A stretch of DNA of 64,000 nucleotides from Lentzea sp. NBRC 102530 (GCF_030269365.1 NZ_BSTF01000022.1:62001-126000); one strand, 5' to 3'; shown: positions 28,701 through 36,690, counted from the stretch's first letter. Notes: generated by a model from the letters alone, not told the origin. A program made the numbers and translations.

Positions 28701-30266
28701 GTGCCGGAGGCGTTCACCGAACCGGTGGCGGACCCGTTGGGCGACCTGCTGAGCCGTTACGCCCGCACGCACGGCCCGTTCCCCGCCGCGGAACCCGCCG
28801 CCCGTTTCGGTCTGGGCGTGGCCGTGGTGACGGCCGTGCTGGAACGGATGGCCGCGACCGGCCGCCTGGTGCGCGGCGAACTGCGCCCCGGCGGCACGCA
28901 CACCGAGTACTGCGACGCGGACGTCCTGCGCCGGCTGCGCCGGGCCTCCCTGGCGCTGCTGCGCTCCGAGGTCGAACCGGTGGAGCCGGCGGCCCTGGGC
29001 CGGTTCCTGCCGCAGTGGCACGGCCTGGGCCGCCGCCTGCGCTCGGCCCCGACGATCGACGACGTCTTCTCGGTGGTGGAACAGCTGGCGGGCGCCCCGC
29101 TCCCGGCGAGCGCGCTGGAGTCCCTGCTGCTGCCGTCGCGCCTGCCCGGCTACTACCCGGCGTTGCTGGACGAGCTGACGGCGTCCGGCGAGGTGACCTG
29201 GACCGGCTGCGGTGCCCTGAGCGGCGGTGACGGCTGGATCGCGCTGGCCCCCACCGATGTGGCCGACCTCCTGCTGCCCGACCTGGTGCAGGAGTCGGTC
29301 CCGGAGTCGCCGCTGCACACCGCCGTCCTGGAGGCGCTGGCGGGCGGCGCCCTGTTCTTCCGCCAGGTGGTGGACCGGGCCTCGCTGTCGGTGGCGTGCA
29401 CCGACGCAGAGGTGGTCGGCACCCTCTGGGACCTGGTGTGGGCGGGCCTGGTCACCAACGACACCCTGTCCCCCTTGCGCGCCATGGTCTCCGGCGGCGG
29501 AGCGGCCCACAAACCCCGCCGGGCGGTTCCGCGTGGTCGCTACGCCCGCCTGCGAGCGGCTCGCCCGGACATGCCGTCCCGCAGCGGCCCGCCCACCGCC
29601 GCGGGCCGCTGGTCCCTGGCCGTGGTCCCGGCCCAGGACCCGACCCGTCGCGCCCACGCCAGGGCGGAGGCGTTCCTGGAACGCCACGGCGTCCTGACCA
29701 GGGGCGCCCTCGACACCGAGCGGGTGACGGGCGGCTTCAGCGGCGTCTACAAGGTGCTGCGCGCGATGGAGGAGTCCGGCCAGGTGATCCGCGGCTACGT
29801 GGTCGAAGGCCTGGGCGCGGCCCAGTTCGCGGCCCGGGGCGCCGTCGACCGCATGCGAGCCCTCTCCCGCCCACCGGGCCAGTCACCGGCGTCCGACCAG
29901 GAAGCGGTGGTCCTGGCCGCGGCCGACCCGGCCCAGCCCTACGGGGCGGCCCTGTCCTGGCCGGACCCGCTCGGCGAGGGCAAACACCGGCCGGCCCGCA
30001 AAGCAGGGGCGCTGGCCGTCCTGGTGGACGGCACCCCGGCCCTCTACGTCGAGAGAGGAGGCAAGTCCCTGCTGTCGTTCACCGACGACGAGCCCACCCT
30101 CCGCACCGCCGCCAACGCCCTCAGCCGGGCGGTCCGCGACGGCTGGCTGGGCCAGCTGGCGGTCCAGCGAGCCGACGGCGAGGTGGCCCTGACCTCCCAC
30201 CTGGCCACGGTCCTGCAGGAGGCGGGCTTCCGCGCCACCCCGAAGGGCCTGCGGCTGCGCGCCTGA
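25710..30266 (+). CDS. lhr: Large helicase-related protein Lhr
   Basis: About 1,518 residues. A superfamily-2 3'-5' DNA/RNA-DNA helicase implicated in repair. Walker A APTGSGKT (about 47-54), the DEVH box (IVDEVHAVAGTKRG), and motif VI QRVGRAGHQ are visible. A winged-helix/Lhr domain and the long C-terminal half typical of full-length actinobacterial Lhr follow. The start is ambiguous: ATG codons at 25710, 25713, 25722 and 25731 are in frame. The divergent Hsp70 gene leaves a 97-bp promoter region. Confidence 0.95.
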   Translation: MMVAMDVMEAFSPATRQWFAGAFAAPTQAQTGAWAAAAAGEHALVIAPTGSGKTLAAFLWALDRLASSPPVAEPKRRCRVLYVSPLKALAVDVERNLRAPLTGIRQASQRLGLAEPSITVGMRTGDTSPEERRAFGRTPPDVLVTTPESLFLLLTSSARESLRGVETVIVDEVHAVAGTKRGAHMALSLERLDALLERPAQRIGLSATVRPVEEISTFLSGGRPITVVQPKTPKTIQVEVEVPVEDMTLLGQPTGEVSGSAAGAEQRTSIWPSVEARVLELVRAHRSTIVFANSRRLAERLTARLNELAEEAAELESFPAEAIGQSGMTVQKTASVARAHHGSMSREQRTAVEEDLKSGRLPCVVATSSLELGIDMGAVDLVVQVEAPPSVASGLQRVGRAGHQVGAVSRGVMFPKFRGDLVSCAVVAERMRDGAIEAVKFPRNPLDVLAQHVVAMVAMESWLVSDLTALVRRAAPFAGLPDSAMDAVLDMLSGRYPSEEFGELRPRITWDRVNSELRGRPGSQRLAVTSGGTIPDRGLFAVMTPASENGPGSRVGELDEEMVYESRVGDTFLLGTSSWRVEDITHDRVIVVPAPGQPARMPFWKGDAPGRPLELGRAMGKFLREVSTMEDAAARERAASAGLDEWATDNLLAYLGEQREATRHVPNDRVVLVERFRDELGDWRLVVHSPFGAQVNAPWALAIAARLREKRGVEVQAAHSDDGIVLRLPDALDYEGAEVTASAEDVLLDPDEVEQIVVAEVGGSALFAARFRECAARSLLLPRRDPRRRTPLWQQRQRSAQLLSVASKYERFPVVLEAMRECLQDVYDVPGLRELMSDVRARRVRVVEVETQSPSPFARSLLFGYVGMFLYELDAPLAERRAAALSLDSTLLAELLGSEAIRELLDPDVVTEVERALQRLSEDRRPRHAEDTADLLRFLGDLSDAEALERGVPREWLDELLAQRRAIRVRIAGEERTIAIEDAGRVRDALGVALPVGVPEAFTEPVADPLGDLLSRYARTHGPFPAAEPAARFGLGVAVVTAVLERMAATGRLVRGELRPGGTHTEYCDADVLRRLRRASLALLRSEVEPVEPAALGRFLPQWHGLGRRLRSAPTIDDVFSVVEQLAGAPLPASALESLLLPSRLPGYYPALLDELTASGEVTWTGCGALSGGDGWIALAPTDVADLLLPDLVQESVPESPLHTAVLEALAGGALFFRQVVDRASLSVACTDAEVVGTLWDLVWAGLVTNDTLSPLRAMVSGGGAAHKPRRAVPRGRYARLRAARPDMPSRSGPPTAAGRWSLAVVPAQDPTRRAHARAEAFLERHGVLTRGALDTERVTGGFSGVYKVLRAMEESGQVIRGYVVEGLGAAQFAARGAVDRMRALSRPPGQSPASDQEAVVLAAADPAQPYGAALSWPDPLGEGKHRPARKAGALAVLVDGTPALYVERGGKSLLSFTDDEPTLRTAANALSRAVRDGWLGQLAVQRADGEVALTSHLATVLQEAGFRATPKGLRLRA

Positions 30267-30307
30267 CGACCGATCCCACCTGCTGCCCGGCCACACCGCC
30301 GGGGTCC

Positions 30308-30326
30308 ACCGCCGGACCACGGCGGT
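30308..30326. terminator. Candidate hairpin between lhr and acdS
   Basis: ACCGCCG-GACCA-CGGCGGT gives a 7-bp stem in the 154-bp gap between convergent genes. Weak, with no U-run. Confidence 0.35.
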
Positions 30327-30420
30327 CTCGCCGCAACCGCCCCAACGCTCGCGAAATGCCTTGCCGCACCGGCGTTTCGGGCGCCTGCCACGATCGTGCC
30401 GCAGGACGCCTGGGCGTGTC

Positions 30421-31407
30421 CTAGGCGGGGAACAGCGAGCTGTAGGCGTTCAGGGCCGGCTGGCCGCCCAGGTGGGCGTAGAGGACGGTCGAGTCGCGGC
30501 CGATCTCGCCCGATGACACGAGGTGGATGAGCCCTGCCAGGGACTTCCCCTCGTAGACCGGGTCGGTGATCATGCCTTCGAGGCTCGCGCCGAGGCGCAT
30601 GGCGTCCACGGTGGACTCGTCGGCGATGCCGTAGGTGCCGGCGTGGAAGCGGTCGTCGAGGAGGATGTCCTCTTCGGACACCGTGACCTCGCGGAGCTTG
30701 GCGGTGTTGTGGGCGATGCGGGTGATCTGGTCGAGGGTCTCGGCGGGCTTGGCGGAGGCGTCGATGCCCAGCACCCGGCGGCCGCTCTCGCCGGCGAAGC
30801 CCGCGACCATGCCCGCCTGGGTGCTGCCGGTGACGGAGCAGACGACGATGGTGTCGAAGAAGACGCCGAGCTGTGCTTCCTGCAGGCGGACCTCGTCGGC
30901 CCAGTTGGCGAAGCCCATGCCGCCGAGCGGGTGGTCGGAGGCGCCGGCCGGGATCGGGTAGGGCTTGCCGCCGGAGGCGCGAACCTCTTCGATCGCCTGT
31001 TCCCAGGCGGGTTTGACGCCGATGCCGAACTCGGCGCTGACCAGCCGGACGTCGGCTCCCATCATGCGGCTGAGCAGGATGTTGCCGACCCGGTCGCTGC
31101 CGGTGTCGGCCCAGTCGACCCAGCTCTCCTGCACCAGTACGGCCTTCAGGCCGGCTCGGGCCGCGGCGGCGGCGACCTGGCGGGTGTGGTTGGACTGGAT
31201 GCCGCCGATGGAGACGAGGGTGTCGCAGCCGGTGGCCAGGGCGTCGGCGACTAGGTACTCGAGTTTGCGGGTCTTGTTGCCGCCGTAGGCGAGGCCGGAG
31301 TTGCAGTCCTCGCGCTTCGCCCAGACCGCGGCGCCGCCCAGGTGGGTGGTCAGGCGGTCGAGGCGGTGGACGGGCGAGGGGCCGAAGAGCAGCGGGAATC
31401 TGTTCAC
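30421..31407 (-). CDS. acdS: 1-aminocyclopropane-1-carboxylate deaminase
   Basis: PLP enzyme that converts the ethylene precursor ACC to 2-oxobutyrate and ammonia. 328 residues with the PLP lysine Lys45 (GGNKTRKLEY), nucleophile Ser72 (GGIQSNHTRQ), Tyr259, Tyr285, Glu286 (YEGKS) and Leu313 (LYAHLGG). The Glu/Leu pair is the signature of true ACC deaminases rather than D-cysteine desulfhydrases. GTG 31407 overlaps the gntR stop (GTGA). This suggests a plant-associated lifestyle (inference). Confidence 0.93.
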   Translation of the reverse strand: MNRFPLLFGPSPVHRLDRLTTHLGGAAVWAKREDCNSGLAYGGNKTRKLEYLVADALATGCDTLVSIGGIQSNHTRQVAAAAARAGLKAVLVQESWVDWADTGSDRVGNILLSRMMGADVRLVSAEFGIGVKPAWEQAIEEVRASGGKPYPIPAGASDHPLGGMGFANWADEVRLQEAQLGVFFDTIVVCSVTGSTQAGMVAGFAGESGRRVLGIDASAKPAETLDQITRIAHNTAKLREVTVSEEDILLDDRFHAGTYGIADESTVDAMRLGASLEGMITDPVYEGKSLAGLIHLVSSGEIGRDSTVLYAHLGGQPALNAYSSLFPA

Positions 31408-32033
31408 AGTTCCTCCTTGAGGGTGCTCCAGTTCTCATCGGCCAGCGCGGCGGCCCGGAGGTCGTCGCCCTTCTCACAGGCCTCGATGATCTGCTGGTGC
31501 TGCGTCACGGAGTGGCGCGCGTGCGGCGAGGAGAAGCGGCTGTGCTCGAGCCTGCGCACCAGCGGGGTGTAGCGGTCGATGGTCGCGGTGACGGCGAAGT
31601 TGTCGCAGCAGCGGACGGCGACGGCGTGGAACTCGTCGTCGGCGGCCAGCGCGGCGGTGGCGTCGTCGGCGTCGAGCGCGGCCTGGAAGGCCTTGTTCGC
31701 GGCGCGCATCGCGGTGATGTCTTCGGCCGTCATCTTCGGCACGGCGATGCCGATCGCGAGAGAGTGCATGGACTGCACGACGACGAGGGCGTCGCGCACG
31801 GGTTCCGCTTCCAGTGCGGTGACCCGCGTGTAGGCGTGCGGCTTGGTCTCGACCAGGCCCTCGTCGGTCAGCGTGGCGAGCGCCTCGCGCACCGGGGTGC
31901 GGGACAGGCCGAGCTTCTCGGCGAGTTCGACGTCCTTGATCGGCGTGCCCGGTTCGAGGTCGCCGCGCACGATGGCCGTCCGGATCTCGGCCGCCGCCCG
32001 CTCCTTCAGTGACCCATATCCAATATATTGCAT
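31404..32033 (-). CDS. GntR-family (FCD) regulator of acdS
   Basis: 209 residues: a GntR winged helix (about 8-70; ELAEKLGLSRTPVREALATLTDEGLV) and an FCD ligand-binding domain (about 85-200) with the metal-site pattern DDEFH ... H. ATG 32033 was chosen because the GntR fold begins just after it and an operator-like palindrome overlaps it; no ribosome binding site is seen, so it may be leaderless. It is coupled to acdS, as in other actinobacterial acdS loci, and is probably its regulator. Confidence 0.88.
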   Translation of the reverse strand: MQYIGYGSLKERAAAEIRTAIVRGDLEPGTPIKDVELAEKLGLSRTPVREALATLTDEGLVETKPHAYTRVTALEAEPVRDALVVVQSMHSLAIGIAVPKMTAEDITAMRAANKAFQAALDADDATAALAADDEFHAVAVRCCDNFAVTATIDRYTPLVRRLEHSRFSSPHARHSVTQHQQIIEACEKGDDLRAAALADENWSTLKEEL

Positions 32034-32038
32034 ATTGG
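32020..32038. promoter_or_regulatory. GntR operator overlapping its own start codon
   Basis: CCAATAT-ATTGC-ATATTGG, a perfect 7-bp inverted repeat in an otherwise GC-rich area, covers the gntR ATG. Probably autoregulatory and controlling acdS too. Confidence 0.6.
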
Positions 32039-32070
32039 TGAGAGTAGGGCGAGAGCTGGGTGATCGCAAC

Positions 32071-32101
32071 AAAAAGCCCCCGAGCCACAGGACTCGGGGG
32101 C
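32071..32101 (-). terminator. Rho-independent terminator of the YbaK-GNAT operon
   Basis: GCCCCCGAG and CTCGGGGGC form a 9-bp stem with an 8-nt loop. On the minus strand it is followed by TTTTTGTTG, so it is a classical terminator after the GNAT gene. Confidence 0.92.
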
Positions 32102-32115
32102 GGCGGAGCGCGGGG

Positions 32116-32679
32116 TCAGACGACCGGGAGCGTGCGGCCGAGCACCGCGAACGGGCGCGGGTCGCCGGTGAACTGGTAGTGGCGCAGGACGTCGACGAAG
32201 CCGACGCGGCGGTAGAGCTTCCACGCCTTGCTCGGGCCTTCGGGCGTGGAGAGCAGCACGCGGGAGGACGGCACGCCCTCCATCAAGCGGCGCAGCAGGT
32301 CCTCGCCGAGGCCGCGGCCCTGGGCGCGCGGCAGCACGTGCAGTTCGGTGAGCTCGAAGTAGTCGGTGAGCCACTCCTCGACGACGGGCGGCGGCGAGAC
32401 CTGCATCAGGCCGCGCCGCACCTGCTCGTGCCACCACTGACCGGACGCGCCGCGGTAGCCGTAGCCGATGCCGACGAGTTCGTCCTGCTCGCCCAGCGCG
32501 ACGACGCAGCGCCAGTCCTCGCGCATCATGTGCGCGAGCCACATCGGGGCGCGCTGCTCCACGGTGCCGGGCGGGTAGTTCATGGCCGTCACGTACAGGG
32601 CGAGGGCCTCGCCCAGCCGCACGTTCAACTCCTGGGCGGTGAACTCGACGATGCGCTCCAGGCGCGGCGACGCCGTCAC
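32116..32679 (-). CDS. GNAT-family N-acetyltransferase
   Basis: 187 residues with the GNAT acetyl-CoA loop ELHVLPRAQGRGLGEDLLRRL near 119-139 and the C-terminal KLYRRVGFVDVLRHY. The substrate is not evident. GTG 32679 overlaps the YbaK stop (GTGA), so the two are coupled; a U-run terminator follows. Confidence 0.85.
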   Translation of the reverse strand: MTASPRLERIVEFTAQELNVRLGEALALYVTAMNYPPGTVEQRAPMWLAHMMREDWRCVVALGEQDELVGIGYGYRGASGQWWHEQVRRGLMQVSPPPVVEEWLTDYFELTELHVLPRAQGRGLGEDLLRRLMEGVPSSRVLLSTPEGPSKAWKLYRRVGFVDVLRHYQFTGDPRPFAVLGRTLPVV

Positions 32680-33182
32680 GCCGGCACCGCCCCGGAAACA
32701 GCCACCGCGGCGACGCGGCCACCGGTCAGTTCCACCAGGTCCGCGAACGTCGTCGGGTAGACGGCGTGCGGATGACCCGCGGCGGCCCAGATCTCGGTGT
32801 AGCCGGAGAGGGACTCGTCGACGAGGGTCTCGATCGGCGCCGGGTGCCCGACCGGCGAGACGCCGCCGATCACCTGGCCCGTGTGCTCGCGGACGAACTC
32901 GGGGTCGGCGCGCTTGACGGCGTCCGCGCCCACGAGCGCGGCGATCAGCGACGTGTCCGCGCGGTGCGCGCCCGACGTCAGCACGAGCAGAGGAGCGGCC
33001 TCGCCGTCGCGCACGGCGGCGAAGACCAGGCTGTTCGCAATCGCGCCCGCCTCCACGCCCACCGCCTGCGCCGCGGCCGCCGCTGTCCGCACGGCGTCCG
33101 GCAGCACGACGATGCGTTCGGCGGTGGCGGGCGGCAGGGATTCCGCGACCCTGCGGATTCCGGGGTGTTCGAGCGCACTCAC
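32676..33182 (-). CDS. YbaK/EbsC-family aminoacyl-tRNA deacylase
   Basis: 168 residues of the YbaK/ProX editing domain (ANSLVFAAVRDGEAAPLLVLTSGAHRAD; VIGGVSPVGHP). The family hydrolyses mischarged tRNA, for example Cys-tRNAPro. GTG 33182 is preceded by GGAG and gives the expected N terminus (MSALEHPGIRR); longer forms read through upstream regulatory DNA. Cotranscribed with the GNAT gene. Confidence 0.88.
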   Translation of the reverse strand: MSALEHPGIRRVAESLPPATAERIVVLPDAVRTAAAAAQAVGVEAGAIANSLVFAAVRDGEAAPLLVLTSGAHRADTSLIAALVGADAVKRADPEFVREHTGQVIGGVSPVGHPAPIETLVDESLSGYTEIWAAAGHPHAVYPTTFADLVELTGGRVAAVAVSGAVPA

Positions 33183-33263
33183 GTCTCCATCAGACCACGA
33201 CTCGCGCCCACGTGGTGGGGCGGGTTGAGGAATCCATCGGCCGGGAGCTACGCTGAGGGGGAC

Positions 33264-33279
33264 TCGAACATGTGTTCGA
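33264..33279. promoter_or_regulatory. LexA (SOS) box upstream of the HEPN gene
   Basis: TCGAAC-ATGT-GTTCGA is a perfect match to the actinobacterial LexA site and is extended by GAC/GTC to 10-bp arms. It lies 107 bp before the HEPN start and 82 bp before the divergent YbaK start. Confidence 0.88.
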
Positions 33280-33291
33280 GTCTCACCATGC

Positions 33292-33328
33292 CTCGGAGGT
33301 GGGGTGGGGGAAGCACCCCACCTCCGAG
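33292..33328 (+). other. Strong hairpin in the leader of the SOS-controlled HEPN gene
   Basis: CTCGGAGGTGGGGTG (33292-33306) pairs perfectly with CACCCCACCTCCGAG (33314-33328), 15 bp with a 7-nt loop. It lies 13 bp after the LexA box and 58 bp before the gene. A weaker CCGCCG/CGGCGG stem follows. It could be an attenuator, a leader structure or a terminator; no U-run. Confidence 0.7.
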
Positions 33329-33385
33329 AGCCGCCGGCTTCCCCTCGGCGGTGACGTCGTTCGCCGACGCCACGAGGAGGCCGAG

Positions 33386-33853
33386 ATGACAGCCGAACTT
33401 TCGAATCCGGCAGCCTTCCCAGTCGCCGTCCCGATTCCGTTGCCCATACCGAGGCCACAACCGTTACCCCTGTCGTTGCCGCCCGCGTCCGCGCTGGCGT
33501 TGCTGCGGCAGGCCCACGACTCGCTCGCCGAGGCGGAACGCGCGCCCGAGGCCTCCGAGCGGTTCGCGACCGCCTACCTCGCCGCGTTGCGGGCCGCCGC
33601 TGCGGTGCTCGCGCTGCGCGGACGCCCTCATCGCGGGCGTTCCCGGCCGACCAGCGCGTGGGTGCTGCTCACCGCGATCGCGCCGGAACTCGGTGAGTGG
33701 GCGGCGTTCTTCGCGTCGTGGTCGTCCACGCGGGCGGCCGTGCTCGCGGGCATCACCCGGCACGTCGACGCGCGCACGGCCGACGACCTGGTGCGCCAGA
33801 CCGCTCAGTTCGTGACGCTCGTCGACCGCGTGATGAGCGAGGCGCGGAGGTGA
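33386..33853 (+). CDS. SAV_6107-type HEPN protein, SOS-controlled
   Basis: 155 residues. The N terminus (about 6-35) alternates Pro with Val/Ile/Leu (PVAVPIPLPIPRPQPLPL). Then comes a helical HEPN-like domain (about 37-155; LLRQAHDSLAEAERAPEASERFATAYLAALRAAAAVLA) matching the actinobacterial SAV_6107 family. HEPN folds are often RNases or toxin components, but the catalytic R-x4-6-H is not obvious here. ATG 33386 follows GGAGG. A perfect LexA box upstream predicts DNA-damage induction. It is coupled to the next gene (GTGA). Confidence 0.75.
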   Translation: MTAELSNPAAFPVAVPIPLPIPRPQPLPLSLPPASALALLRQAHDSLAEAERAPEASERFATAYLAALRAAAAVLALRGRPHRGRSRPTSAWVLLTAIAPELGEWAAFFASWSSTRAAVLAGITRHVDARTADDLVRQTAQFVTLVDRVMSEARR

Positions 33854-34596
33854 ACCACCTGGAAGTGCTCCGCCACGAGGCGGAGCTGCTGGCCATGTCC
33901 GCGATCGGCCAGCCACCGCACAAGGGCGTGCCGGCCTGTCCCGGACTGAACCTCGGGGAGACCGTGCGGCACGTCGGCGGCGGTTACCGCGGTGCGCTGG
34001 CGTGGATGGACCTGGGCCGCGAACCCGAACCCGGCGAGTGGCAGGACTACCCGGAACCCGGCGCCGACCCGCTGGAGTTCATGCGCACGGGAGCGCAGGC
34101 CGTGATCGCCCGGCTCGAAGCGCACGACGAGGACGAACCATGCGCGACGTGGTGGCCGCAGCAGCAGAACCACGGGTTCTGGCGACGCCGGCTCGCGCAC
34201 GAGACGACGCTGCACCGCATGGACGTCCAGGGCGCCGCGGGCATGGAGGTCGGCGCCGTCACCGACGAGGTGGCGGTCGACGGCGTCGACGAGGTGCTCA
34301 CGTTGTGGCTGGGCCACAAGCTGGACGTGCTCGGGGTGCTGGGATCGCGGGACAGCCTCGTCGCGATCGGGGTGGAGGACCACCTGTGGCTCACGCGCTG
34401 CGGTCCGCAGGGTGCGTCGGCGTGGCGCGTCGTCGACCCGGAGGACGCGCACCTCGCCGACGCCCAGGTGTCGGCGAGCCCGATGACGATGTACCGCTGG
34501 CTGTGGGGCCGGTTGCCCGACCGGATGGTCGAGACGATCGGCGACCACGACGCGATCGCGCAGCTGTGGGCGCTACTGCGGCTCGCGACCAAGTGA
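33850..34596 (+). CDS. Maleylpyruvate isomerase-family (DinB-like) protein
   Basis: 248 residues of the TIGR03083/MDMPI family. The N-terminal DinB-like four-helix bundle (about 1-130) has possible metal ligands His44 (VRHVGGGY) and His125/His132. A C-terminal SCP2-like domain follows. In actinobacteria most members are uncharacterised; some act as mycothiol-dependent enzymes. GTG 33850 overlaps the HEPN stop, so it may share SOS control. The 3' end overlaps convergent phoD by 24 bp. Confidence 0.78.
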   Translation: MNHLEVLRHEAELLAMSAIGQPPHKGVPACPGLNLGETVRHVGGGYRGALAWMDLGREPEPGEWQDYPEPGADPLEFMRTGAQAVIARLEAHDEDEPCATWWPQQQNHGFWRRRLAHETTLHRMDVQGAAGMEVGAVTDEVAVDGVDEVLTLWLGHKLDVLGVLGSRDSLVAIGVEDHLWLTRCGPQGASAWRVVDPEDAHLADAQVSASPMTMYRWLWGRLPDRMVETIGDHDAIAQLWALLRLATK

Positions 34597-36144
34597 CACC
34601 GAGGCGGTCTCCCCGCCCGTTGCCGAGATGAGGCGGTAACGGGCGCGGCGGCCGTCGAAGTCCAGCAACGCCACGGAGTTCCCGAAGTGCGGGCCGCTGG
34701 TCTTGCGCCAGTGCACCAGGTCCTGCGGCACCCCCACGAACGTCGCGAGCCGCCGGAACACCTTCGAGGCCGGCCGCGACCACGACAGCCGGAACCCCGG
34801 CCGCAGGATCTTCGGCGCCTCGTTGTGGATCGGCGAGCACACCAGCTGCGCGACGAACGCCTTGGTGGGCCTGGCGAACTCGGCTTCGGCGACATAGCTG
34901 TGGTGGACGTCGCCGGACAGCACGCACACCGTCGCGGCGCCGTTGTTCCCGGCCTTCTCGATCATGCGGGAGAGCCGGTCGAACGACGCGCGGAACGCGG
35001 GCCAGTGCTCCAGGTCGACGGCCTGCCGGATCTTCTCGGCGGCCCAGCCCTGCCAGCCCGGTTTCTGCGCGCCGATCTCGTTGATGGACTGGATGTGGCT
35101 GAGCGCGTGCGGCATCAGCCACGGCAGCGACGACCCGATCAGCAGGTGGTCGTACTCGTCGTCGTGCTCGGTGTTGCGCTCGATCCAGGCGAACTCGTCG
35201 TCGCTCACCATCTGCCGGGCGCCCTCGTCGAGGATGCGGCCGCAGCGCGTGTCGACCATGAGCAGCCGGGCCCTGCCGAAGTCGCGGCGGAAGCTCCACC
35301 ACGTCGACTTGCGGCCGTCCACCTCCTTGTCGGCGGCCTCGGCGAACTCCTCCAGCAACGGCAGCACGTCCGTGTCCTGGGCCTTCACCTTGGCGTACAA
35401 GGGATCCTTCGCCAGCTCGGCCGGGCTGAGGTTGCCCAGGTGCTGGTAGACCCAGTACGAGGCGATGGCGCCGCGGACCCTGTCCTTCCACCACGGCTTG
35501 TCGGCCATCTGCTTGCGCCACGTCTCCGAGGTGTTCCAGTCGTCGCGCACGTCGTGGTCGTCGAAGATCATCGCGGTGGGCACGACGGACAGCAGCCAGC
35601 GGATCTCCGGGTCGCCCCAGGTCTCGTGGTAGAGCCGGGCGTACTCACCGAAGTGGACGACCTCGCCGTCGGGTTCCTCGGTGCCGTCACGACGCTTCTT
35701 CAGCCACTGCTTGGTTTCCTCGGTCGGCTCGTCCGCGTAGACCTGGTCGCCCAGCAGGATCATGGCCTGCGGCCACTCCTGCTCCGGTGTCTTCATCAGC
35801 CGTTGCGCGAACGCGTCCAGCGCGTCGGGCCCGAGCGGCTGGGTGGGAGCGGCGCGGCAGGAACCGAAGGCGATCCGGCGGACCTCGGTGGTGCGGATGA
35901 CGGGTTTCGGGAACTCGCTGCCGGGTTCCGGCCAGACGAGTTCGTCGTCGAGCGTGACCTCGTACTCGGTGCGTGGCCCCAGATCTTCCAGCCGCACGAG
36001 CGCGAAGTGCTGATCACCCGCCTGGAACGTGCGCGCGGTACGTCCGTTCACCGCGACCTCGCACGACGAGTCGGTCTCGACCCACACCGTCGCGGACGTT
36101 GCGTCGACATACCTGAGGAGAGGTCCGAGCACCAGCTTCGCCAC
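34573..36144 (-). CDS. PhoD-like metallophosphatase
   Basis: 523 residues. An N-terminal fibronectin-like domain (about 1-80) precedes a PhoD-type catalytic domain with GSCRAA, LGDQVYADEP, DDHDVRDDW, VDTRCGR and SGDVHHSYV. The usual PhoD Tat signal peptide is absent, so it appears cytoplasmic. GTG 36144 lies 7 nt after a -10 box, suggesting a leaderless mRNA. Divergent from the VOC gene with only 24 bp between start codons. Confidence 0.85.
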   Translation of the reverse strand: MAKLVLGPLLRYVDATSATVWVETDSSCEVAVNGRTARTFQAGDQHFALVRLEDLGPRTEYEVTLDDELVWPEPGSEFPKPVIRTTEVRRIAFGSCRAAPTQPLGPDALDAFAQRLMKTPEQEWPQAMILLGDQVYADEPTEETKQWLKKRRDGTEEPDGEVVHFGEYARLYHETWGDPEIRWLLSVVPTAMIFDDHDVRDDWNTSETWRKQMADKPWWKDRVRGAIASYWVYQHLGNLSPAELAKDPLYAKVKAQDTDVLPLLEEFAEAADKEVDGRKSTWWSFRRDFGRARLLMVDTRCGRILDEGARQMVSDDEFAWIERNTEHDDEYDHLLIGSSLPWLMPHALSHIQSINEIGAQKPGWQGWAAEKIRQAVDLEHWPAFRASFDRLSRMIEKAGNNGAATVCVLSGDVHHSYVAEAEFARPTKAFVAQLVCSPIHNEAPKILRPGFRLSWSRPASKVFRRLATFVGVPQDLVHWRKTSGPHFGNSVALLDFDGRRARYRLISATGGETASVSLGREPQ

Positions 36145-36151
36145 GCGCGAG

Positions 36152-36161
36152 ACAGTACCCT
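36152..36161. promoter_or_regulatory. Overlapping divergent -10 boxes giving two leaderless mRNAs
   Basis: TACCCT on the plus strand (36156-36161) and TACTGT on the minus strand (36157-36152) share the central TA. Each ends exactly 7 nt from a GTG start (36169 plus, 36144 minus). One 10-bp element could thus serve both genes. Confidence 0.55.
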
Positions 36162-36168
36162 CGCACGA

Positions 36169-36690
36169 GTGGAAATCACGTTCGAGTCGGCGGATCCCTC
36201 CGCGCTGGCCGCGTTCTGGTCCGAGTTCGCCGGCGACGAGATCGAGCTGACGTTCGTGTGGAGCGACGCCCCGAAGATCGAGAAGAACCGGGTGCACGTC
36301 GACCTGGCCTCGACCTCGCCCGAACACCAGGCGGACATCGTCGCGCGGGCGCTGAAGCTCGGCGCCGAACACGCCGACGTCGGTCAGTCCGCGTCGGAGG
36401 CGGGCGTGCCGTGGGTGGTGCTGCGCGATCCGCAGGGCAACGAGTTCTGCGTCCTCGAACCCCGCCCCGAGTACCCCGGCGTGATCGCGGCCGTCGTCGT
36501 CGACTCCCCCGACCCGCAGGCGTCGGCCGCGGCGACCGGGCACCCGGTGGTCCGCAGCGGTGACGGGTTCGCGTCGGTGCGGCCGGAACCGGGGCCGTGG
36601 CTCGAGTTCGTGCGGACCGACGACCCCGAGCCGATCACGAACCGGGTGCGCGTCCGCTACGCCGATCCCGCTCAGCTCGCCGCGCCCTGA
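36169..36690 (+). CDS. VOC/glyoxalase-like protein
   Basis: 173 residues with two glyoxalase-like betaalphabeta-beta-beta modules (VEITFESADPSALAAFWSEF near 1-20; WVVLRDPQGNEFCVLEP near 85-101). Typical of the actinobacterial Glyoxalase_6 group; some metal ligands appear conserved in the first half. Substrate unknown. GTG 36169 is probably leaderless. The palindromic 15-bp motif begins directly at its stop. Confidence 0.78.
   Translation: MEITFESADPSALAAFWSEFAGDEIELTFVWSDAPKIEKNRVHVDLASTSPEHQADIVARALKLGAEHADVGQSASEAGVPWVVLRDPQGNEFCVLEPRPEYPGVIAAVVVDSPDPQASAAATGHPVVRSGDGFASVRPEPGPWLEFVRTDDPEPITNRVRVRYADPAQLAAP

Noticed and set aside
26271..29687. 1,138-codon open frame opposite lhr
   Set aside because: Long antisense frames are expected in high-GC coding DNA. 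The sequence is Arg/Gly/Ala-rich without recognisable motifs, while the forward frame is a complete Lhr helicase.
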